A stretch of DNA of 64,000 nucleotides from positions 74,933,429 through 74,997,428 of the forward strand of contig NC_133931.1 of assembly GCF_031877795.1 (NCBI RefSeq). Reading direction: 5' to 3'. The DNA is from Strix aluco. Lineage: Eukaryota; Chordata; Aves; Strigiformes; Strigidae. Of the stretch, positions 25,901 through 34,700 are shown piece after piece (position 1 is the first letter of the stretch; every line of letters starts with the position of its first letter). The notes beneath the pieces are model-generated. The model was not told the DNA's origin, did not search any database, and saw only the letters and a list, made by a program, of their open reading frames with translations. The translations under genes and the position numbers were made by a program.

Positions 25901-28900
25901 ACTGAGTTGAAAGTATGGATCGCATACTTTCAGGCATAATGTATGCAATATTAATTACACAGAAAGTGCTGGATAGTTATTTAAACCATATTCAATAATA
26001 ATATATCTCTACTGGAGTGCTCATATTCAGCAAAAGGATTAAAGAAGTTCCATATGAATGGAAAGAGGATCCGTAGGTCCTGTTATGCTTTCATTTGCTC
26101 CCATGCAATATCTGCAGAGTTAACAGTGTTGCACAGCGCTAATGAAATACAGAATTTGTTTTCGGTTTTGCATTTCAAATTTAGAAATTGTTGCTGTCAG
26201 ATGTATGCATGTTTCCAATTTATGCCTCATTATCATTTAAAATCAATAGAAGTGGTGTATAGAAGCTCAGTTTAAAAACACATTTAGTATATTTTACCAC
26301 TTCTTTAAAGAATTTACTAAATGTACTTAAAAGTTTGCTCTCCTCTTCATGAAGATACTTTCCACTAGGACTAATGGAGATTCTCTGTGTGCCTTCAAGA
26401 AAGAAAAAAATGAAGGCTACATTTGTAACAAGTGTATTTAGACTGTCAATGTAATGTTGACTTTTTTTTTTTTTTTTATTGCAAATATAAAATGGTTTAT
26501 GCAAGCTTATAAAAACACTGTATAAATACCCCACCATGAATTATTATCATACATAATGAGAGAGATTTTTTACTTGAAAGATGGGACAAGCTTTATAGTC
26601 TACACTGTGTCACAGATCTTATGGATTACTACAGGGATTTTGAATGAGCCAGTATTGATAAGGAATAAATTGGCTGCTAGTCACTATGTCTAGTGGAATA
26701 ATATCCAAAGACCACATGTGGGCCTCATCTGTAAGACAGTCTACAAATGTAACTGAAGATATGGTCGATGACACAAATCGTTTCTAGTGTGTGGTGAGGA
26801 GTATCATAGGAAATGTAAGTATAGGTAGAATATGTATCATTTTGAACAAAATGTATCTGAATTTCATTTATGAATGCCCTTCAGCTATACCTAGCTGCAC
26901 TTTGACCTGATGTAATGACTAGGTTAGTTAGTTGTAGGCACCAAAGAGCAGCAGAGTAACAGGTGTAACAGAAAAGATTCAGCTCTATCTGTTGCTGTTT
27001 TAAGCTTTGCTGGTACAGCCTTGGCTGCAGCTAAAAGGCACTTGCAAAGGGATTGTGTCTAAGAAAGGGAAAACCCCTTTGGGCTCATAAGGAATACTTA
27101 TGCTACAGTATCTGCTAAGTATCTGTGGCTTTCCACTGCAGTGAGCACCACACCATGATCCCACCACCTTACGTTTCTTGGGACACTGAGGGAGGGAGGG
27201 TCTGAACTCAGGATACGGGTCTGCCAAGGAAGGGACCCTTTCCCTGGACAGGGGCTGGAGCAATGTTGCTCATAATTGTGTTGAGACAACATTCTGGTTT
27301 TATCTCCAACGGCAGATTGGTAACTCTGGTTTCCCCACTTTCCTAAGAAAGAGTCTCAGTGGCCAAGAGTGGAGATTACTCCCCACTGGGAGGTCTTGTC
27401 CAAAGACTTGCTGGGCTTTTTTTCTGCCAGCAGGTAAGAACCTGGGAAAGCACCCATTTAAACAGGTGCACACCCCATTGAAGGAAAGTACAGCTTCACG
27501 GGCAAATTTCAGCCTTAAAACCAGCTTTGGAGCGCTAAGGCAGACTCGGCAGTTGCCCAGGGTAGAGGAGCACAAGCGGTACAAGGATGGGTGCAGGCCG
27601 TCTACTTCACGGGCTGGAAACAGAGCCTGCCGAAGCTCTGCTGCCTGGGCCTCGCTTGCCCATGCCTTCACGCCCGGGGGTCCCCGGGGGAGTCGGCTGC
27701 GTGCGGCAGGGCTCTCCCGGCCCCCTCTGCCGGGGCCGGAGAGGGAGGCGCTGGGGCTGCCGGCCGCCTGCCGGCGCGGATGGGCGGGGGTGCGGGGGGG
27801 GAACAGCCCCGCCCAACCGCGCCGGGCCTGCTCGGAGGCGGCCGCCGCCGCGCCGCGGGTGGGCTCCGGATCGGGAAGGACGCGCCGGGCCGGCGGGAGC
27901 TGCCCGCGCCACGCCGCGCCGCGCCGCGCCACTTACGCTGATCTTGGTGCCGTCGCTGTCCAGGTCCCGCTCGGGCAGGAGCTCCACCTGCGGGGACAGG
28001 AGCGCCGCCGTGGGTCGCCGGCCCCCGCCAGGCTCCGCGCCGCGCTCCCCGCCGCGGAGCCCGTGGAGCGGCGCGCCGCGTGTGCCACCTGCGGGCCACG
28101 GCGGGGAGAGCCGGGACGACCCGCCGGGCACCCCCCACAGCGCGGCGGGGGGGCACTGCCCGACGGGCCCCACACCACCCCCCACTCGCAGGGGCGTCTT
28201 TACGCCGAGACCGGCGCGAAGGCGGCAGCGGAGGAGGGGAGGAGCGTCCCTGCCTGACCGTGTAAGCGGACATGGCCCCCTCTGTCCCTCTCGGAAGACT
28301 GGAATTGCACTGTTGTATGAGTTGGTTGGGGTTTTTTTGCTTTTCTGGGGCATTGGTTCCCCCCTGCTCTCCCCCTCCGCCAAGTGTGTGCCCTACTGTG
28401 GCAGCTGCATGCAGAGTTAGGGCTGCCAACTCCACTGCACCAGCTGTATATTGGAGGGCACGTGTAGGATCTTGCCATTTGGGAAATGAAAAATTCCCAC
28501 AAGGAGCAGTCTCTGAACAGCTGCTTTCCAAAGGGGTAATGAGAGAGAGAGAGAGAAAGAAAAATAATAAAAAATTTAGACGTTGGAAATCTGTGTGGTT
28601 TTGTGAACGTCCCTAGCTGCATCCTGAGAGTGACAGGCACCAAAGACACCAGCCCTTGAGGGGGGCATTTTTCTCTGCAGGTTCCCACGCTGCTATTTCA
28701 TGGTCAAAATTAAGTCCCTGGGGAGATCCAGAACCTTGCTCTGCTCCCTCCCTCCCCCCCCCCTCCCCCCTCCCCTTCCCTCCCTTCCTCTCGACCCCTT
28801 TTTCTCGTGGGTGGTTTGGAGACCCCATGGCAGAGGATCAGTACCTGAGTGCCTGTCACCTCAGCTCCAGCCTCTTGGTCCTCAGCCGCCCGCAGAAACC

Positions 28901-30763
28901 ACCACTGGATTTCGAGGTACACGGAAGCAGAGCCACTTTGGAAAGCACAAGACATCTCCACATTCTGCCCTTCAGTGGCCGTGACATTTCGGGGAAACTC
29001 AGTGAATTTTGCTGCAAAACAAATGCATAACGTGTTGGGATCTCCTGTTACCTACTCACTGTTTATTCTCTGCTTTCTGTGTTGCTTTTTTTTTTTTTTT
29101 TCCTGTCTCTCTTTTTTCCCCTTTAAATTATCTCTTTTATTTTCTCATTCTCCCTCTTTTATATTTTTCCATTTTCCCCACATGTTATATCCCCTGGTTT
29201 CTCTCACACCCAGGTATACCTTCCCTCCCTTATACACAAATCCACTTTCTGTACGCTCTAAGCTCTGCTCATGGGAAATGCTATAGACCCCCCTGACTGC
29301 TCCCATGGGCTAGTAAAGTTTTATGTAATTAGGTCCAAATACCCTTGGGCAGAATGCAGTATTTCACCAGATTCGCTGAGGGGTTTTGTGCAAGACCGAT
29401 TTGGCAGAGGAAAAAAAATCAGACTGATTTATTGTATTTCGTAGGGCTGAGCTGGAGACATGTAAATTGTTAAATCTTCCACAGCCGTCTGGAATGGCTG
29501 TTGGAACGGTCGCTCTTCTGAGGTGCAGGTTACGACCACTCATCAAAATGCCCATTTCAAAGGCTTTACCTGAGTTAGTTACTCTTTCTGAGAACCTCTG
29601 CTTGCATAATCAGACCAAGAAGCAATATATCTTCTGTTTCTCAGTCCTGGCAAGCGCTCCCTTTAACAAACAGGATCTGCCCATTTCAGTGTACCACTGC
29701 TTGGTTTAAAAACTAGCCCTGATGGACATAGTCCAGGGCACCAATATTTCTTTCAGTCTTTACTTCCTTCTCATCCTTTCCTATAACGCACTTTAAAATT
29801 GTGCAACATAATAATGTGATAGTCAAGTGAGGGGGACTACAGACAAACAATGGGATAAATAAAACCTGTGTTTCAAGAAGAACAAAATTTGGAAATACCC
29901 TGCAGTGTTGCTTTCTGTTACGCGTTGTTACAGATTGACTAGAGCATATTATGATGCGAAGGAAATATTGCTCGCTGTCTCCTCCCCTCTTTCTCTCTAT
30001 CCAGCCTTCCTAGCTAACCTGGAATTGGTGGGATAATTTAGCAATACACTCAACCACTGTTACTTCTTTTCCCCCTTACATTTGTGCTTGGCAACAGATA
30101 CTTATCAAAGCTACTAGCTTTATATTTCACGGTGTCCCATTTTCTGCTCCCCCCCCCCCAGTCAGCGGTTGCTAGTCATCGGGTTAAACTGACAAAAGGA
30201 CTGTGCATTTTGTACGTTCGGGGCTTGTAAGTTTGGGAATTTTTTTGGTTTATTTTTTTTGTTTGTTCGTTCCCTCCCCTCCTGGTCAGTGCGTGTGAGC
30301 AGTGGGGGACGCGGAGGCGATACCGTCAGCACCCTCCCCGATCGCACCGCCCGGCGCAGCCCGGCACACGCTCGTAAAGCCGGCGGGGAGCTGCTGACAG
30401 GCAGCAGCGGGCAGGGAGCAGCGGGCAGGGAGCAGCGGGCAGGGAGCAAGGGGGCAGGGAGCAGCGGGCAGGGAGCAGCGGGCAGGGAGCCGGGGGCGGC
30501 GGGCGGGGGGCCGGGGGAGGCGGGAGGTGGGCGGGGGCAGCGGGCAGCGGGCAGCGGGCAGCGGGCAGCGGGCGCAGGCGGAGGGGGCGGCCCCGCGCGA
30601 TCTGTCCATGGTGCTGACAGCGTCGCCGCAGCCCCGAGGTCCCAAACAACTGGTTCCTGCAGCGCCGGGGCTGCTTGAAATGCAAGGCGCGCCTTTCGGC
30701 GGGGAGGGGGGACGGGGGTGGGGGGAGGTCTTCAAAGAAGTCGATTTTGTCTTTTTCTCTTTT

Positions 30764-30809
<46 letters not shown>

Positions 30810-31411
30810 CGGCGGGGGGTCAGAAATACACATAGTCACAGAATCAAAATGAAGGTCTGACTGAGGATTGCAGGATAATAGGGAGAGGAAAGGAGACTGC
30901 AATATTTTAAGGGAAGCAGTAGATTTAGCCATCCGGTACTTGGTCTGAATGCAATAATTATGCATGCACGGGTAGGTGTTTATTGTATGCATATGTGCAT
31001 ATATACAAACATGTACGACCCCAACACATGTATGTCCGTTCACCCAACACCCCTTTACTCTTCTGCAAGGTGCCTGTTATTTCCCTCTTTGCAATCAAGT
31101 AAAGGAAGCCTGTTTTATTCTCACTTTGGGGAAACTTCTCACTTCTGTCCCTATTTACAGACAATTTTAAAACTAAATGTAAACCTGATGCTTGGTGTCC
31201 TCATCTCCTATCCATTGAGATTGTTTTCTTCTTTTTATTATCTTCTTCCTCGTGCCCCCCCCCCCCCCCCCCCCCCCCGTCTGTTTTAGCATAGAAAAAC
31301 ACTCACACATATTTGACAATAAGTCATCTTACCTTGGGTAGAAAGTCCTTGTTGAATATACATAACTGAAAAGAAAATGAATCCAACATAAGCTAGAAAG
31401 ATCCCCATCAT
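7861..31411 (-). CDS. VSTM2A: VSTM2A, V-set and transmembrane domain containing 2A (five spliced exons)
   Basis: Joined coding exons on the minus strand are 31411-31333, 29011-28845, 27987-27937, 24575-24239 and 7937-7861, giving 236 residues. I recognise the protein from the family sequence, for example [34 protein letters not shown] and [14 protein letters not shown]. Residues 1 to about 26 are a hydrophobic signal peptide. Residues 28-148 form one V-set Ig domain with C48 and C127 as the disulfide pair, tryptophans at 63-64 and the D121-x-G-x-Y-x-C127 motif before strand F. N-glycosylation sequons are at N35 (NVT) and N175 (NIS). Residues 149-212 are a polar Ser/Pro-rich linker, and 213-236 end in a short hydrophobic stretch. 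From the literature, mammalian VSTM2A is mainly neural, is secreted, and is reported to promote preadipocyte commitment through BMP signalling and to antagonise Wnt through LRP6. All introns are GT-AG and the frame is intact throughout. The start is set by an in-frame TGA at 31430-31432, upstream of the first ATG. Confidence 0.96.
16130..16230 (+). mobile_element. Possible ancient L2/CR1-type LINE 3' tail
   Basis: The stretch with GGTAAGTGTTTTGAGGCAGG followed by GACCATTCTTCTG resembles the 3' end of old L2-like LINEs (TAAGCTCCTTGAGGGCAGGGACC). It is strongly decayed and short, so this is a weak call. Confidence 0.35.
23221..23257. promoter_or_regulatory. Paired palindromes resembling bZIP sites in intron 4
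   Basis: ATGACGCGTCAT (23221-23232) is a perfect 12-bp palindrome containing two CpG in a CpG-poor region. TGATGCATCA (23248-23257) is a perfect 10-bp palindrome 15 bases further on. Both carry TGA...TCA half-sites like those bound by CREB/ATF, AP-1 and C/EBP-ATF dimers. Function is an inference. Confidence 0.35.
24063..24068 (-). terminator. Candidate intronic poly(A) signal AATAAA in VSTM2A intron 4
   Basis: AATAAA on the transcript strand, about 170 bases inside intron 4. Downstream on that strand come a purine-rich stretch and then TTTGTATACATGG with TTTTATC, a possible U/GU-rich element. It would end the read-through isoform. Confidence 0.35.
24153..24238 (-). other. VSTM2A: Alternative VSTM2A C-terminus by intron 4 read-through
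   Basis: If the exon 4 donor GTATGG is not used, the frame continues from G212 for 27 more residues, beginning [18 protein letters not shown] and ending NQEF, to TGA at 24155-24153. The result is 239 residues, with two extra cysteines and a basic cluster in place of the hydrophobic tail. An AATAAA follows 85 bases after this stop (24068-24063). That combination is what a composite terminal exon made by intronic polyadenylation looks like. No transcript evidence is available here. Confidence 0.4.
24239..24575 (-). CDS. VSTM2A: VSTM2A coding exon 4 (second half of the V-set domain and linker)
   Basis: The acceptor TTTGCAG|ACA follows a T-rich tract. The 337 bases encode residues 100-211 and the first base of G212. 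The exon carries strands E to G with the DEGLYEC motif (D121 to C127), then the linker with [17 protein letters not shown] and the Ser/Pro-rich stretch ending KQSPQS. It ends TCAG|GTATGG, a donor of moderate strength. The frame stays open for another 28 codons past the donor, which allows an alternative C-terminus (separate entry). Confidence 0.97.
24576..27936 (-). other. VSTM2A: VSTM2A intron 3
   Basis: A 3.4-kb phase-0 intron running from the CpG island (GTAAGTGGCGC donor) into AT-rich DNA. It holds a T16 run at 26462-26477, a 15-bp direct duplication (AGCACATATTCAAG type) at 25224-25253 and a T-rich tract before the exon 4 acceptor. I see no transposon or gene in it. Confidence 0.8.
27906..27930 (-). 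repeat. GGCGC pentanucleotide repeat directly after the exon 3 donor
   Basis: On the transcript strand, GTAAGT is followed immediately by GGCGC x3, GGCGT and GGCGC, five units in 25 bases. Such self-complementary units fold easily and may affect use of the exon 3 donor. Confidence 0.85.
27937..27987 (-). CDS. VSTM2A: VSTM2A coding exon 3 (51-bp micro-exon inside a CpG island)
   Basis: This exon encodes residues 83-99, [17 protein letters not shown], between CCGCAG|GTG and AGC|GTAAGT. Both flanking introns are phase 0, so skipping it would keep the frame and remove 17 residues between the C' and E strands of the Ig fold. It is short and very GC-rich, so gene predictors and short-read assemblies could easily miss it. 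The residues join exons 2 and 4 into a standard VSTM2A sequence, which is strong evidence that it is real. Confidence 0.94.
28541..28557 (+). repeat. GA microsatellite in VSTM2A intron 2
   Basis: A short GAGAGA run within intron 2; no other role is apparent. Confidence 0.7.
28745..28795 (+). repeat. Polypyrimidine tract (G-rich purine tract in the VSTM2A transcript)
   Basis: A CCCTCC-type tract of about 50 bases. On the transcript strand it is an almost pure GGGAGG purine run starting about 49 bases after the weak exon 2 donor GTACTG. It could assist recognition of that donor. Confidence 0.75.
28845..29011 (-). CDS. VSTM2A: VSTM2A coding exon 2 (first half of the V-set domain)
   Basis: The acceptor is TTTTGCAG|CA. 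The exon supplies the last two bases of A27 and encodes residues 28-82. It carries Ig strands A to about C': the first disulfide cysteine C48, the paired tryptophans W63-W64 in the core, and the N35 sequon. It ends VTGTQ with CAG|GTACTG, a weak donor with T rather than G at +5. The acidic loop [10 protein letters not shown] (residues 68-77) is the least family-like part. Intron phase is 1 on the 5' side and 0 on the 3' side. Confidence 0.95.
30406..30490 (+). repeat. 14-bp G-rich minisatellite, six copies
   Basis: The unit AGCGGGCAGGGAGC is repeated six times in tandem. The fourth copy is a 15-base variant (AAGGGGGCAGGGAGC) and the others are identical. The near-perfect identity points to recent expansion or slippage. 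Confidence 0.9.
30491..30544 (+). other. G-quadruplex-prone tract
   Basis: Many runs of three to six G with 1-4 base spacers lie between the two tandem repeats, on the plus strand, which is the template strand of VSTM2A. The RNA copy would be C-rich, so any quadruplex would form in DNA during transcription. Confidence 0.6.
30538..30572 (+). repeat. 7-bp tandem repeat, five copies
   Basis: The unit CAGCGGG is repeated five times exactly. Its unit is half of the neighbouring 14-bp minisatellite (AGCGGGC shared), so both probably derive from the same ancestral heptamer. Confidence 0.9.
30598..30618 (-). promoter_or_regulatory. RE1/NRSE motif (REST-binding site candidate) in VSTM2A intron 1
   Basis: The minus strand reads TCAGCACCATGGACAG at 30617-30602, an exact 16-base match to the core of the canonical RE1 element. 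Both half-sites (TCAGCACC and GGACAG) are present at canonical spacing. The flanking GCGCC side is lost (ATCG instead). It lies about 0.7 kb inside intron 1, in a CpG-rich block. REST silences neuronal genes in non-neural cells, which would suit a neurally expressed gene. Confidence 0.7.
30766..30809 (+). repeat. T44 homopolymer in VSTM2A intron 1
   Basis: Forty-four uninterrupted T, preceded by a TC-rich stretch. On the transcript strand this is A44. The exact length is unreliable because homopolymers of this size slip during replication and sequencing. Confidence 0.9.
31255..31278 (+). repeat. C24 homopolymer (G24 in the VSTM2A transcript)
   Basis: Twenty-four C in a row. On the transcript strand this is G24, beginning 54 bases inside intron 1. 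G-runs this close to a 5' splice site are known binding sites for hnRNP H/F and can form quadruplexes. Confidence 0.9.
31333..31411 (-). CDS. VSTM2A: VSTM2A coding exon 1 (signal peptide)
   Basis: This exon encodes residues 1-26, beginning [14 protein letters not shown] and ending QQGLSTQ, plus the first base of codon 27. The hydrophobic core at residues 4-19 and the small polar residues after it fit a cleaved signal peptide, with likely cleavage near residues 24-27. Two ATG codons are adjacent. The first has G at -3, and an in-frame TGA lies 18 bases upstream, so translation cannot start further 5'. The exon ends at AAG|GTAAGA, a strong donor, and the intron phase is 1. Confidence 0.95.
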
Positions 31412-31720
31412 TCCAAGATGAAGAAGAAGTCACATCAGGGTAACAAAAGCCAAAGGTGCCCTCAGAAAAGGAAGAATTGATGTGTGAGTGTATGTATGTA
31501 TCTCTAAATATATGAACAGAAAGAGATTTTAAAATGTTACAAAAAAGCTCTGTATTGTAGCCCTAGCTGCGACACTGTCAGCATTCTGCTACTCAGTGGA
31601 GTCTTTTTCTTTGGGAAGAGCGAGTATTGCAATACAGTGTGGTTCAGATGAGCTGTCTCAGGCGCTGTGTTGCTTGAAGTCCAGATTCAGACTAAAAAAA
31701 AAAAAAAAAAAAAAACGTTG
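31412..31720 (-). promoter_or_regulatory. VSTM2A: VSTM2A 5' UTR and probable promoter-proximal region
   Basis: This lies immediately upstream of the start codon on the minus strand. There is no further coding sequence and an in-frame TGA at 31430-31432. I see no convincing TATA box at a fixed distance. The region contains GC-richer sequence around 31630-31670, including GGCGCTGT, and an A22 run (T22 on the transcript strand) at 31694-31715. The transcription start cannot be placed from sequence alone. Confidence 0.35.
31694..31715 (+). repeat. A22 homopolymer upstream of VSTM2A exon 1
   Basis: Twenty-two A on the plus strand, about 285 bases upstream of the start codon. It marks no recognisable retroelement. 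Confidence 0.85.
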
Positions 31721-34700
31721 AAAAGTGGGTATCAGCTGCCTTCTGTGCCTTTTTTCAGCTACCTGGCAGCTTCGTCCAACGTCAGCTCTTGCTGCTCAGG
31801 ATGGCGTGATGACTGCCCTCCCTACACACTGATCCAGCTTGGGAAGAGGGGAGTGGGGGAAAGAAAGAGGGTGGGGGGAGAGAGAGAAGTCTACTGTGCT
31901 TGTATTGCTTCAACTTTTCCCTCTAATGGCTGCGATAATGCCTTTAACCCTTTCTTCTCTTTCCCTGTTCTCTACACCTCTCTACCTGTTCTGACTTCTT
32001 CTGCCTCTGATGCTGGGGTAAAGCTGCGCTGTGCTTTTTTTTTGCCTTTTTTTTTTTTTTTTTTTTTGCATAGTATACAGCTTGTGATTGTACAGAGATC
32101 AGGGAGCCTTTATTGTACTGATGTAATCTTCGGTCTTACATCCCAAAACACTCAGTGGCTAAGAGGGCAATGCAGTGGTTTGATTTTTGGTGAGTTAAGC
32201 TGTTTCTGTTTTCTCCTTTTTCTCTCCCTCTTACAGGGTCTAAGGGGAAAATAGTTGCTCAGTAATCCTATTGCACTCGCTATTGCCTGCTCCAAATAAC
32301 TATACTTCTAACATCTTACATTAAAATGTCATTTTGTCTTCAAAGAGATAAAGAAGATGATACTTAGAGTGTGCTTAGGGTGCATGTATTTATATAGATT
32401 TCTATGGAAAAAATATTTACCTAGATAAATATGGATTTTAATATCCCACAGATTACTCACAGAAATATATATATTTATGCACATCAGAGAAGGTGTTTAC
32501 CGCATATTAAAGAATGTTTTCTCCTGCAGTGAATGTTTCCTTCTCTCTTCTCTGTTTTCTGCCTATGTATATTAATAATGTTTAGACAAGAGACTAACCT
32601 TGACTGTATTAGGTGTTCAAAACACCCTGAAAAACATCTGCACTGAGGGAAGTTCTCTGACTGAAATCATAGTGCTGCCTGTAGTAAGAAGCCATCTAGA
32701 AAGTGCTTGTTGCACTAAGCAAACACCAAATACAAGGCTGAGACAAAGACTGAATAGAATCTGAAAAGAGCACCTGATAATCACTCAGACTGCCAAATAG
32801 CCGAACTTAACTGCTAATCACAGACTAAAAGAGGATATAAACTGTACCAAATCAAAGAGAATTTTATCCGCATAGGCAATATGTTTTTCTGTTGGACGAA
32901 GAACTGGACAGGTTCTGTCATTCCTGGCAATGGGAGTGCAGCAGTTCCACAGTGGTACAAGATACAACTTTCACCTTACTGCACCATCCAAATTATTACC
33001 TGCATACAAGACATCTGATATAGCTGCAGAGACCTCTTTCACAGAACTAATGCCATCTGACCGGAGAACAATCTTTTTGTCTACATTTTAGCATTTATTT
33101 GTTTTATAATTGCATGAGTTCCCCTCATTATTTATGAAAATAAGGGAAGCATTTCCCCGTGGTAATGGTCTATTCCATTGGTGTCATATCTTAAGCATAG
33201 CAATAATTCTGAGTAAAAAATGAGTACAATAAATCAAATATAATTTAAATGATTAAAATGATTTCCCAAATAGGAAAATAATTATGTTGCCTGAAAGATT
33301 TTCTATTACCACAGAATTTTAATTACTTTAAGGGAGGTCATGATGGATATATTCAAAACCAAAGAAAATCTGCAAAATGAAAGAAAAGCACAAGTCTTTA
33401 AAGGTGGTGGACTTAAATTATCTGAAGTAGCTAAGGACTGTAAGTGATTCAGTGATTAGACACACACTATAGGGGTCTTTACAGGTTCAGATGGTGAATG
33501 TTTCAATAATTTCCATAAAAGAAATCAGATCCTTTTCAGATGGGCAGCCAAAATCCTAAGTCACTCCTGAAAATGAAGGCTGATTATAGGATTCACTTCA
33601 AACCCATGTACGTCATCAGTAATCAGTTGAAATTACAAATTAGAGACATATTATCAGCAGCCAAGTTAAATGTAAATTAGACAGGAGGAAAAAGAATCTA
33701 AACAGCATCACCTGGTTTAGAAGGAAAGCAGAAAACAAAAATAGATCACTTCTTTTTTCTCTTTTTTGCCTATTTCAATTCAAGACACTTGATAGGTAAA
33801 TTTAATTTTATCAGTTTGTAAGTTAGAAACAAGAATAATTCTCCCAATACCTTGTAGTCAATAGAACTAATGAAATCTTAAATTAACTGTCACAGGGAGG
33901 TACAAAATGATACATGTCATTATTAAAATATCAAAACAGAGGATGTATTTATTAGGAAATGGATTTAATTGAAAGAATTCTAAAACTTGGTTGCATCTTT
34001 ATTATTTTTACTTTAATCATGTACTGCAACAAGTCATATGATTCTGTCAAATACTGCAAACAGAAAATGGAAATAATCCACCTCATATTATCAGTGTTAA
34101 ATTTCACCCTGATGGATGTGGCTTGTCCACAATCAGCTATGCTGTATGAATCTGGACAGTGAATGTGTCTAGTTACTTGTGTGAAATCTCTACCTTTTGT
34201 GCTGTAGAAAGAGTTTTCATGTAGCCTAACTTACCTGAGAAGTATCAGTTGTGCTTTTATGGCATGAATGATATGGTTTATGTGAAGTTTTTACTGCCTC
34301 TTTTTCCCCATTTCAATGATTCTAACAGATGAGTCATCACTGGACACTCGCTCAGGTCATAACCAGAATGTCCATATACAGGGGAATGACTTTTTCAAAC
34401 ATGCCAGAGAAATATAATAATGGAAGATCCATTTATGCTGCCTTGAAGTTGAATTGTGTAGCTCATCCTGTGTCTTACTACTGCTTCAGTACATGTTCCA
34501 GATCAAGTGCTTCTCCAAACCATAAATGCCAATGTATGTTCACCACTCTGCCCAGGTCTATGCATCTGTTTTAACTATTAAGGAAAAAAGTGACTATGGA
34601 AATTATGATTCCAAGCTCAATAATGATTAGAAATGAAAGTTAATGTGCTGCCAGTCAGCAATAAAGTTGGAGTGCTTTGGTCCCACAAAGACATGCATTG

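Larger units (their letters stand above)
27590..28270. promoter_or_regulatory. Intragenic CpG island around VSTM2A exon 3
   Basis: CpG dinucleotides are dense throughout, in sharp contrast with the AT-rich, CpG-poor sequence on both sides. The island covers the end of intron 2, the 51-bp exon 3 and the start of intron 3. Long open frames on both strands here are a by-product of the scarcity of stop codons in GC-rich DNA. It may be an alternative or bivalent regulatory island; sequence alone does not show a start site. Confidence 0.75.
27988..28844 (-). other. VSTM2A: VSTM2A intron 2
   Basis: An 857-base phase-0 intron with a weak GTACTG donor. Its first part carries the G-rich purine tract and its last part enters the CpG island. 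No independent gene is seen; overlapping open frames here are composition artefacts. Confidence 0.85.
30290..30735. promoter_or_regulatory. Second CpG/GC-rich block in VSTM2A intron 1
   Basis: This is a GC-rich, CpG-rich segment between exon 1 and exon 2. It contains the 14-bp and 7-bp G-rich tandem repeats and the RE1 motif, and is bordered by the T44 run. A regulatory role for VSTM2A is plausible given its position 0.6-1.1 kb downstream of the start codon. Confidence 0.6.
29012..31332 (-). other. VSTM2A: VSTM2A intron 1
   Basis: A 2.3-kb phase-1 intron with GTAAGA donor and TTTTGCAG acceptor. It contains, in transcript order, the G24 run, the A44 run, the RE1 motif, the GC-rich minisatellites and then an AT-richer part (29012-30250) with T-rich stretches around 29083-29170. 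No other gene is seen. Confidence 0.85.

Noticed and set aside
27466..28531. Several overlapping open frames of 80-290 codons on both strands
   Set aside because: They sit in the CpG island, where stop codons are rare, overlap one another in opposite directions and have Arg/Pro/Ala/Gly-biased composition. The only real coding here is VSTM2A exon 3.
30259..30735. Open frames of 95-150 codons across the G-rich minisatellite
   Set aside because: They are translations of tandem repeats and homopolymers with no domain and no splice context.
31667..32254. A 195-codon plus-strand open frame upstream of VSTM2A
   Set aside because: It runs through an A22 and long T-rich runs (poly-Lys and poly-Phe), has no family resemblance and lies in the presumed promoter flank.
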